This document shows, one piece after another, positions 55,490 to 64,000 of a stretch of 64,000 nt of DNA. The position numbers and the translations under genes were made by a program. The notes under the pieces were generated by a model that worked only from the letters and a program-made list of their open reading frames with translations, had not been told where the DNA came from and did no database searches. Numbering within the stretch: position 1 is the stretch's first letter; every line of letters begins with the position of its first letter. Origin of the DNA: Galeruca laticollis (lineage: Eukaryota > Arthropoda > Insecta > Coleoptera > Chrysomelidae); contig OY998184.1 in NCBI GenBank assembly GCA_963921935.1, positions 34,543,256 to 34,607,255 of the forward strand, in the 5' to 3' direction.

Positions 55490-56748
55490 AGAAAAGCTTG
55501 TATTGTGTGTTTTGAAACGACAAACTCAAACTATTAAAACTAGAAATTATACAACTATTCTACAAATGTAAGAACCACGCAGGGCTCTGTGGAAAATGCA
55601 CTTCTTGCTCGTTTTCGCTACGCGAAATCGAAGCTTGTTATGGGGAACCAGCGACACTAATGTTGAAGCGACCTTATGTAAAGTACTACAAACCTAAAGT
55701 TTTTCTATCTTAAAAGAAACTAATCGAAATCAAAGTGTTCCAAAATGGGGCGCAAAGCCATAAACAAATTCAAAAAATAAAATAAGAACACCAAAAATTA
55801 TATCATTAAACAGTCAATAACAGTTTGTAGGCGATATTATTTAAAACAAATAAATCACTATGGAATAGAAGAAATGGGCTTTCAAAATTATTTAGTACGG
55901 CCCTGGAATATTTACCACAACTTTTTTATTAATTAATTTACTAACTAAATGAAAGAAATTAAATTTTTATTTAATTTATGGACATTGAGCTCGAATTATT
56001 TAACATACGGGCCTGGAATTTCTTTAAAAAGAACAATATTACTAATTACTAATGAGCTGTCTACCTTGAAATAAGAAATATACCTGTAAGAAACTTAACT
56101 ATAAAAAACAAATTTTAAAAGTAAACAGAACGCAGTATTCTCCAAATTGTCCAATGGAGATCAGGAACGAGATATTTTCACCCAGAAAATATTCGTAATC
56201 GCCACTTGGAAAGTCATTGTATTTTTTAATACAATGAAGGGACTATTTTTGTCAGAAAATACCGTATAGTACGGTTTAAATGATCGATGAGAAATTAATT
56301 ATTTTGTCAGAAATTATCTAATGCATCCAGGCTCGAATGACCATATGATAAAGCCGGCCTTTTGTTCAGTCTGACTCTGAAACACTTTTGGGAACTTCTT
56401 AAAACTTTCTCTTCAATAACCTTTTGATAATGGATTGTAATTCTCAAAATAAACGCTAGCTCGTGAAGACTAACTTCTGACTTGGATGATTGACCATTTA
56501 TTTAAAGCTGACAAAAATACTATACATTATTTACAAAGTTACAATGCCGCTTTAATCAGGAAATTGGTAGGTCAGCTCGAATACTAATGTAACTAAAATG
56601 AAATTACTTACAATTGATATTTTCATTTAAAAACACTTTCATTTTATTAATAATTACCTACTGTAATTATTCGCGTTAAAAATGAAATTACTAATTTTTT
56701 GTTAGGCAAAGCAACGCTCCGTGTAGGTGGAAAAATTAATTGATACTG
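55490..56748. other. intergenic stretch, possible LTR/leader of BEL fragment
   Basis: No gene recognised. Position upstream of the BEL gag on the minus strand makes 5' leader or LTR sequence plausible, but no second LTR copy was found. Confidence 0.4.
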
Positions 56749-56753
56749 ACAGT
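56749..56753 (+). repeat. Gypsy target-site duplication, left
   Basis: ACAGT immediately left of the left LTR; repeated at 60385-60389 right of the right LTR. Confidence 0.85.
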
Positions 56754-56951
56754 TGTTATGTATTTGCTAACAGAAATAACAAAACAACGTTTGAATATTT
56801 AGAGTTTATTCAAGACTAATCATGAAACAGGAAAAGACTTTATAAAACACGGCCATCGACCTTGCGACACCTGTCTCTGACTTTGCTAGATTGACAGATG
56901 ACGTAAGCGCCATAGACATACAAACAAATCAGACTACACACTTACACTACA
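56754..56951 (-). repeat. Gypsy 3' LTR (198 bp)
   Basis: Same sequence as 60215-60384 except for 7-bp and 21-bp segments (near TAATCATGAAACAGG and CGACACCTGTCTCTGACTTTG) present only here, and a few substitutions. TG...CA ends. Confidence 0.93.
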
Positions 56952-57048
56952 TTTCCCCCAATCTTTAATATTAAAGATTCAATTTAGAAGGACGTTTAAC
57001 TAGCCTTCCAGAACGAGTAACTGGGGGATGAATTGGGGAAGCTGAAAT

Positions 57049-58462
57049 TTAATTTGAAAAATCTTTATTAACATTTTTATTAAACCTTAAAGGACTTGAC
57101 ACATTAGCTTCCGAAATTTCAACTTCTTTTACATCTAAATTTGTTTGTCTAGCAATATTTTCATATACTTTAGATGACAAAGAATTTTCACTAGACACTT
57201 TCGGGATTATATTGGTCACATTTGGGGTTTTATTCACACTATTCGGTATTTCACTTGAATCGGGAGAGATTATAGTTGGTAACAATGGTTCATTGACACC
57301 AACTTTTAACTGTGGGCGCATGTTATCAGAATGAACAAACCTAATGTCATTTTCAACTCTTACCAAATATGTACAGAAACTTAAGGTTTTCATAATTTTT
57401 CCCTTTTGCCACAATTTTGTTAATTTATTCTTAACAAAAACATTGTCATTTAATTTGTATAAATTTACTTTTAGTTTCTGAATTAAAATCACATTTTTTT
57501 GTAAGTTCACAGATTTGTGGCAAGGTTTTAGGAAGTCGAATCTAGTTCTTGGCTTGAGTTTTAATATACACTCAGCTGGGGATATTCCAGTAAGAGTTGA
57601 AGGCGTGTTTCTGTAAGTAAACAGCAAATTTGACAATTTTCGCAATATATCTTTTTCTGAAATATCTCCACCTGCTTGTGAAAACAAACTTTTTTCTAGG
57701 CCTTTTTAATAGTTTGCACACCGCGCTCGGCAATACCATTGCTCTGCGGATGGTATGGGGATGACTTTACTGGAGAAATGCCATTTGCTTGACAAAATAA
57801 AATAAAGTTAGACGAGTTAAAGGGTGGTCCATTATCTGACACTAACTCGACAGGCAGACCAAACACTGAAAATATTTATTTTAAAACACTTATAGTTTCA
57901 GAAGCATTTGTGCCATTTCTCATCAATTTCACCTCCATCCATTTGGATTTTTGGTCAACAAGTATGAGAAAGACAAATTTATCTTTAAAAAAGAAATCAA
58001 TGTACACTCTATAAAAATTGTATGGTGCATTAGTCCAAGGTAGTAAAGAAGCTGTATTTGAAAAGACGAAAGAAATTTTTCTATATCATTATTTAATGCA
58101 GGCCACCAACAGTAAGATCTAATAAGCATCTTTGTATGTACAATACCGCAATGTTCTTCATGAAACAAAATTAGTACTTCATTTTGTAAACTTTTTGGAA
58201 TAACAACTTTAATACCTATTAAAATGTAGTTTTGTTCAACAGACAGTTCATTTTTGCGCTTAAAAAAAGGTTTTAAATTTTCATCGTTTATGACTGAAGG
58301 CCATCCAGATAAAGTAAAATCCCTAACTTTAGTTAAAATCAAATCTTTATTTGTTTCTTTTGCTATATCTAGAGATGTCAATGGCATCTTTTCCACTAAA
58401 CAGAAAGAATACAAAAAATCTGTGACCTCTGTATGATTTTTAGAAGGTAATCTAGCAAGCAT
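57049..58462 (-). pseudogene. Gypsy integrase region, frameshifted
   Basis: 58462-57929 begins with LARLPSKNHTEVTDFLYSF, the junction between RNase H and integrase, followed by the zinc-binding H-H part (LFHEEHCGIVHTKMLIRSYC, WWPALNNDIEKF). The C-x2-C pair and part of the catalytic core are lost to frameshifts (57929-57690, with DHPL and PSAV words still visible). 57687-57049 is the integrase end (LRKLSNLLFTYRNTPSTLTG, SPAECILKLKPRTRFDFLKP) and a C-terminal tail ending in FVHSDNMRPQL and beyond. Integrase inserts the cDNA; this copy cannot. Confidence 0.85.
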
Positions 58463-58469
58463 AAATATC

Positions 58470-59663
58470 CTCGGGCAATGGCAATACGCAATGATCAGCG
58501 TCTACTACTTTATTCAACGTTTTCTTAAAATCAACACAGATACGAATTGCATCAGACTCTTTTTTTGGCACAACCACGATTGGACTAGCCAATTACTGAA
58601 ACTGACTTTTTTTATGATACCAGACTTTTCCATACTTAAAATTCAGACTGACTTTTTCTTTAAGAGCATAAGGCATATCATATGCACGGTGGAAAATAGG
58701 TTGAGATCCCTCCCATAATTTTAATTCTATCGTAAAATCATTAATTGAAGCATCCGATTGATCATTAAAAACTTCTTTATACTGAATTTTAAGCTGTGAC
58801 ACCATTTCAAGTATCACTTTTGAAACACTCTGAGAGTAGTTTAACTTATTTATAGGACCTTCTGATTCAATCTGAGAACCAGGACTAGATTGACAGTTGA
58901 CATTTACTATTTGACTTGAATTATTAAAATTTAACTTCTCTCTCCAACCTGGACTAAGCACACTTAACCAATTGCGACCTACTAATGGTGAAAACTTATG
59001 ACTAGTATCTAATACTACTAATGGCGAACTAACAACTTTGTTATTGTGTCTAACAAAAACATCAGTTTCACCCAGAATTTTAACTCCTTGACCAGTCAAA
59101 ACCCTAAGATCGTATTCAACTTTATACAAATTTAAATCTGATAAATATTTTATATGAATTACAGAACGACAAGCCCCACTATCTATTTCAAAACATATGT
59201 TTTTACCCTCAACTTTAATAAATACCTTTTCTGCTTGTTCTTTACTTGCATTCAAGACTGACAAGAATCCAAGCACTAATGAATCATTCTCTTCATTTTC
59301 CGACAAACTTCCATCACTTTCTTCTAGTAGACGAACATCTTCTTTTTTACAGGCACGACTAGTGTGGCCCTTTTTTTGACATTTAAAACACTCCCATTCT
59401 CTGGCAGGACACTTTGCAGGATCATGTTTTCTCTTGCAACGGAAACAAGGTTTCCAATCCTTGACATCATTTTTTACATTTTCCTTACTAGACCATTTTT
59501 TATTCTTCAGTAACAGCTTATTTACATTCTCAGTTACAGACAAAACACTATTTTCTTCAGTCATTGACTTTACTTGACCTTCTGCCAACTTCATGGATAA
59601 AGCTATATCATATGCCCTCCCGAATGTTAGATTATCCTCAGAAAGCAGCTTTCGTTGTGACAT
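58470..59663 (-). pseudogene. Gypsy gag end, protease and RT start
   Basis: Frame from 59663: LSEDNLTFGRAYDIALSMKL (gag end), then two zinc knuckles: CFRCKRKHDPAKCPAREWEC and CFKCQKKGHTSRAC. An acidic stretch follows, then the aspartic protease with the FEIDSGACRSVIHIKYLSDL active site (DSG) and VVLDTSHKFSPLVGRNWLSV. RT begins with FHRAYDMPYALKEKV and, after a break at about 58593, ASPIVVVPKKES and RICVDFKKTLNKVVDADHCV, then LPLPEDIYA. At about 58475 the sequence jumps to the integrase side, so the RT palm with its YxDD box and all of RNase H are deleted. Confidence 0.87.
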
Positions 59664-60117
59664 TCATTGATTTGATACCACATACAATTCTATCTCTTAG
59701 CATCTCAGACAAAAAAGCTCCAAAATTACAGTGTTGTGACATATTTTTTAACTTAGCCACAAAGGACTTAACATCCTCATCTGACTCTTGCACTGTATTG
59801 TAAAACTTGTATCGTTCGGCTATTATCAATCTTTTAGGACTATAGTGACTTACTAGTGCTCTTTTCAACTGCTCGTACGACCTTGTTCTTGGTAAATCGG
59901 GTGACAATAGGTCTTTCAACACACTGTACCCCTCTGCTCCCATTAAGGTTAGAAGCATAGGCACCTTTTTATCTTCTTCGACTGCATTCACTAGGAATAA
60001 CTGTTCAAGACGCTCCAAATATGAATCAATATCGGATTGTTTGGGACTAAACTGTTCAATTGATCCAATTAAAGCCATTTTGCTTAACAATTTTCCCGGC
60101 AAAAAGAATAAGGACAA
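59638..60117 (-). pseudogene. Gypsy gag (capsid) N-terminal part
   Basis: Opens near 60117; a plausible Met is MALIGSIEQFSPKQSDIDSY at about 60079. The capsid-like helices are typical of Gypsy gag: YLERLEQLFLVNAVEEDKKV, YSVLKDLLSPDLPRTRSYEQ, YKFYNTVQESDEDVKSFVAK, LSEMLRDRIVCGIK. The frame is lost at the stop at 59638, and the remainder of gag resumes in the frame that starts at 59663. One frameshift therefore separates capsid from nucleocapsid. Confidence 0.87.
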
Positions 60118-60214
60118 ATGACACTTGCCTTACAAACTTGTTTTTATAACGGACTTTTTCGACACTTTGGCTACACGACCGCGAGACTCGATAAATACTC
60201 GTCGCCAAATTAAC

Positions 60215-60384
60215 TGTTATGTATTTGCTAACAGAAATAACAAAACAATGTTTGAGTATTTACAGTTTATTCAAGACTAAACAGGAAAAGACTTTATAAA
60301 ACACGGCCATCGACCTTGCTAGACTGACAGATGACGTAAGCGCCATAGACATACAAACAAATCAGACTACACACTTACACTACA
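60215..60384 (-). repeat. Gypsy 5' LTR (170 bp)
   Basis: Partner of 56754-56951, lacking 28 bp in two places. On the minus strand it starts TGTAGTGTAAG and ends ACATAACA, followed by GTTAATTTGGCGACG. Confidence 0.93.
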
Positions 60385-60389
60385 ACAGT
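60385..60389 (+). repeat. Gypsy target-site duplication, right
   Basis: ACAGT, identical to 56749-56753. Confidence 0.85.
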
Positions 60390-60699
60390 GACATTTCTTT
60401 TCTAAACTAAAATCAAGTTGTTGAGGGACAGGCCTAGCCTATATACATTTAAATAAAATAATAGTTCGGACGTGTTCTGAACAAGCCGTGTTATATCATG
60501 TATTAGGTACTCTATAAAATGGCCACTAACTTGTTGTGTCAATAAAAATTGTTTTCTTTAAAAAGCCGATAATAAGAATAACACTAATGGACAACGTAGT
60601 AATAGCAGTCGTAAAAATATATCATGATCGATGTTGTGTGTTTTCTATGTTGTTTTTTAATGCAATTAATTACGATCTCCTCCACGACTGCCGCGACCT

Positions 60700-61112
60700 C
60701 TGTTATTTTCACGGTCGTGCTATTGGTTTTATGACAGTGGTAGGGCGTTCCGTGGGGGACTTTTCAGTAGTACTTGAACATGTGCTCGGTTTGGATTCCT
60801 GTAGAAGACCGAGCTGCCTTTGCAATTGTGAAATTCTCTTATTTAAGTTTTCTACTTCTGTTGTGTGTTTTTCTTCTAAAATATCTTCTCGCTCTAACGC
60901 AGATATTCAGCTATTTTAGACGAACTATCTTGTTTACTGACTTCTTCTTTGAGGTTATTGTTCTCTTCTATCAAACTTACCCTCTATCGCGTTTTTGGCC
61001 AAAGTTTTACATCTTTCTATTTTACGATTCATTTTCTCCATTTCTTCTTTGCGGGTTACTTCCAATTGATGAACTTTCTCTTCCAATTCTGAGCACAGAC
61101 TGATATCTGTCA
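60700..61112 (-). pseudogene. coiled-coil ORF relic downstream of BEL pol
   Basis: Minus strand, several frames: DISLCSELEEKVHQLEVTRK then EEMEKMNRKIERCKTLAKNA (61095-60990); LIEENNNLKEEVSKQDSSSK then IAEYL (about 60975-60905); LEREDILEEKHTTEVENLNK then RISQLQRQLGLLQESKPSTC and TEKSPTERPTTVIKPIARP (about 60905-60715). This is a strongly predicted coiled coil followed by a Ser/Thr/Pro and basic tail. It starts about 25 bases after the BEL pol stop in the same direction. It may be an extra ORF of the BEL element or a separate gag-like relic. A GGGTAAGT donor-like word lies near 60985. Confidence 0.45.
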
Positions 61113-61132
61113 CTTAACATTTTTTTTTAATG

Positions 61133-64000
61133 TCACTTGATATTTTTTACATTCTCCCGCGGCGGAGAATCTTCAACTTCTAACGGAAAAAGAAGTTGCA
61201 CTGGTCTACGAAGTCTAGACCCGTCACTCAATCGCACTTCACAAGCCCGCAGTCGACCATCGCGCCCTACAAACACATCGATGACTTTAACTATCTTCCA
61301 CTGTAGCCTGGGCGTATGCTCTTGATGCAATAGTACAATGTCACCTATTCTTAAGCTCCTAGAATTAGGACGATGATTTTTTCCAACACTTGGAAACCAA
61401 TTGTTCCCTCGATTTCCATTGTTTAAGTATATCGTTTCGGTTGATTTCAGGCAATTTTAGATTTAGGGAAAAACCAACATTTTTTACTCCCACTAGGAAA
61501 TGCGCTGGGGATAAAATCAATAAATTGGTGTCGTCGTCAATATACGTTAATGGTCTTGAGTTGACCGTTGATTCTACTTCTATTAGAATTGTCTGGAGTT
61601 CATCACTATTTATAAGAGCCTTACCGAGAGTAATTTTAAAAGTATCCTTTACTGTTTTTACCATGCGCTTTCAAAATCCTCCCACCCAAGCTGCCCTTTC
61701 GATTATAAAATGCCATTTTATTCTATATTTTTGAGCAAATTCTTGAACTTCGCTTTGCTCGAGTATCGTGAAAAATATTTGATGTTCCTGAGCGGTTCAA
61801 CGGAACGTTTTGGCGTTATCCGAATATATAATCTCAGGAACTCCTCGACGAGCTATAAACCTCGTCAATCCTCGAACACAACTTTCGGTCGTTAAGTTAG
61901 GAACTAACTCCAAATGAACTGCTCTCACAACAGCGCAGGTGAATTAGCATAATATATGTTTTTATTCGCTGGTCTTCTTCATAGACATACAGCGGCCCCG
62001 CAAAATATATTCCAATTACTTGAAATGGATTTGAAGCGGTCAGCCTACTCTTAGGTAATGGCGCAAAAGGTTCTGCTCCTGATTTACCTTTAAGTCGTTT
62101 GCATTTTAAACATTTTCCCAATATAGATTTTACCTTCTGCCTTCCTCGAATTATCCAATATTTTTCTCTAGTTTTAGCTAATGTTGCGTTTACGCCTGTA
62201 TGCATTACTTCTTCATGACTTTTCCATATTATTTTTTCCGTTAATTCAGAGTTTTTCGATAGTATTATTGGATAAATACTTTCATATGCTAATGAGAATT
62301 CTTCTACCCTGCTTCCTAGTCTTATTATACCAGAGGCGTCCAAAAATGGATTTAGAAGTAAAATAGAGGATTTATAGTTTATTGGCCGTTTATTTTTTAA
62401 GCTTTGGATTTCTTCTGAAAATTCTTCACGTTGCGTATATTTTAGCCAACATTTTTCAGCTCCGTTTAACTCATCGACCGATAGGTTTCCTAAATTTTTC
62501 TCTGCGGGCTTACGAATATTATTAATAAATCGTTTAACATAAGCCGTTATACGAAAAAATTTCTCCAATTTGCTATAATTGTTCAACAGAAATATTAGTT
62601 TGCCATTTGGTTCTGGTATCTTGACGTTAGTTATAAACAAATTGGTGACCTCTAACGTTGTTACGTCGCAGCTTTCATCTTCTGGCCAATTTGTTGAGTC
62701 TTCTTTAAGCCAGGAGGGCCCGTGTTGCCACAAACTAGATTCAATCAAAAACTTCGCTGAGACTCCTCGTTAGCAAATCCGAAGGATTTTCCTTTCGAGG
62801 GCAGTGTCTTCAAACACCCTTGCTTAGCTTTTGTATTTCTTCCACTCGGTTGCGCACGTACAGTTTCCATTTCTGTGATTTGCCACGGATCCAATACAAG
62901 GCTATTTTAGAATCGGACCATTTTCAATTTGGAATTTTCTAAAATATATGCCTGTAGTCTAGCGGCACATAATGCTGCAATAAGCTCTAACTTGGTTAGG
63001 TTAATTCTTTGTAACCCTTTTGGTTAAGAGGCGCTACACGATTTTTCGACAATAGAAAATTTATTTCGTTAGTTTCTAGACATTTCGTGTATGCCACTGT
63101 ACCGTAAGCTTGGAGACTAGCATCAGCAAACACTTGAAGTTCGATTTCGTTGGATTTATTTCAAGTTGTACTTCTGGGGATTCGTAGTTCATCCATAGTA
63201 GGTAGTTCCGAACACCATATAAACCAGATTGTGAGATACTTTTAAAATAGTGTCCCAATCTAATTTTTGTTTCCAAATATATTGCAACAAAATTTTTATT
63301 CTAATTGTAAATGGGCCTAATATACGTAATGGGTCATAAACCCTTGCAATATTTTGAAGTATTGTTCGTTTTGTTGTTAACGCTTTATTGTTATTGGCTA
63401 CGGATTTTACGTCAACTGTTCATCTGTAGCTGTGTGCCATAAAATACCCAATCCCTTTTTTGTTTCGTTCTTTTTGGGATTTTTTATGACCGTTTTCATA
63501 ACTTCTTTATCGTTAGATAACCATTTCCTTAAATTCATGTTAGTCCCTTGAAGTATATTAATGGATTGCTCATAAATTTCGTTGGCTTCTTCAAAGGAAC
63601 TAGCAGTAGTTATCAGGTCATCTATATAAAATGATTCTAATAGAATATTGGAGGTATCCGTAAGCTTTTCTGGCTGTGATAAAAAATGTTTGCCCAGAGT
63701 AGCTGACAGCAAAAATGGGCTCGATGTAACACCAAACGTTACACGTTTCATGCGATATGTAGCGAGTTGCGACGAATGTGTGTTATTGTTTTCGTTAAGT
63801 GGGTTTTCGAACCATAAAAAGCGATGGGAATCGCGATCCTTTTCTACAAGTGATATTTGTAAAAAGGCTTTTTCGATGTCGGCGATTAAACCGATAGAGC
63901 GTATTCGAAAATTTAACAATATCTTTAACAAATCAGGCACCAAGTTGTCACCGGAGTATAATAGTTCATTTAGCGATTCAATACCTGGCGCATGCGCAGA
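61133..64000 (-). pseudogene. BEL/Pao pol: RT, RNase H, integrase (runs off edge)
   Basis: Minus strand, entering from the right edge. RT (64000-63407): GIESLNELLYSGDNLVPDLL, IGLIADIEKAFLQISLVEKD, FGVTSSPFLLSATLGKHF, the catalytic FYIDDLITTA and NLRKWLSNDKEV. Connection and RNase H (63400-62770) are decayed, with YLLWMNYESPEVQLEINPTK, VFADASLQAYG-type residues and LTKLELIAALCAARLQAYIL. Integrase (62748-61897): ILSKNSELTEKIIWKSHEEV, MHTGVNATLAKTREKYWIIR, KCLKCKRLKGKSGAEPFAPL, then NPFQVIGIYFAGPLYV (catalytic Asp position now Tyr). The C-terminal part at 61664-61133 shows STVNSRPLTYID, SPAHFLVG and the chromodomain-less tail GRDGRLRACEVRLSDGSRLR. Pol is broken in several places. Confidence 0.87.

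Larger units (their letters stand above)
56754..60384 (-). mobile_element. Ty3/Gypsy LTR retrotransposon, internally deleted
   Basis: A complete outline of an LTR element on the minus strand: 5' LTR 60384-60215, gag, protease, start of RT, integrase, purine tract, 3' LTR 56951-56754, and a 5-bp duplication ACAGT. On the minus strand the LTR begins TGTAGTGTAAG and ends ACATAACA. A TGGCGACGAG word a few bases inside the 5' LTR could be the primer-binding site. A GGGGGAAA purine run abuts the 3' LTR. At 3.6 kb it is short because most of RT and all of RNase H are missing. The protein layout resembles the Mag-type lineage. Confidence 0.92.

Overview
This is AT-rich animal nuclear DNA, almost certainly from an insect. 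It has a multi-exon gene with GT-AG introns and a dense, layered set of insect-type transposable elements: I/Jockey, R1-like, RTE and CR1-like LINEs, BEL/Pao and Ty3/Gypsy LTR elements, and Tc1- and P-like DNA transposons. I cannot fix the order from sequence alone; a beetle is possible. No tRNA, rRNA, operon or CRISPR array was seen.

Only one host gene is visible: the 3' end of PSME4 (proteasome activator PA200/Blm10) on the + strand. Six exons (116-360, 1216-1361, 4573-4889, 16545-16664, 37895-38095, 46657-46791) join in phase into 387 codons plus a stop and end in a Tyr-Tyr-Val tail of the HbYX type. The 5' part lies left of the window. Everything from 361 to 46656 outside the exons is intron, so most of the mobile elements here sit inside PSME4 introns, the largest about 21 kb.

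Layout. 1.9-7.6 kb: R1-like LINE fragment, Tc1-type transposase remnant, a 0.5 kb MITE. 7.6-12.6 kb: decayed I-type LINE on the minus strand. 13.4-13.7 kb: transposase fragment. 15.07-16.44 kb: one of a pair of 1.4 kb non-coding direct repeats (partner 35.93-37.32 kb). 17.27-22.61 kb: near-intact I-type LINE with an 11-bp target duplication, poly(A) and a single in-frame stop in ORF2. 22.6-24.33 kb: degenerate tandem repeats of about 162-173 bp. 24.6-32.6 kb: BEL/Pao element split by a 4.8 kb DNA transposon with ~495-bp terminal inverted repeats and an XPG/FEN1-like (PIN-fold) protein. 33.5-35.3 kb: LINE endonuclease fragment and a THAP/P-element-like relic. 39.2-43.8 kb: mosaic of three LINE families. 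44.88-46.44 kb: fold-back element.

Downstream of PSME4: a 4.8 kb segment (47.78-52.55 kb) carries a tyrosine-recombinase relic and is bounded by 23-bp inverted ends that each abut a (TA)n tract; a BEL gag/protease fragment (53.9-55.5 kb); a Gypsy element with both LTRs, a 5-bp target duplication and an internal deletion (56.75-60.39 kb); and a second BEL/Pao pol that runs off the right edge (61.1-64.0 kb). The best candidates for something under-described are the long-TIR nuclease transposon and the recombinase element at the TA microsatellites.
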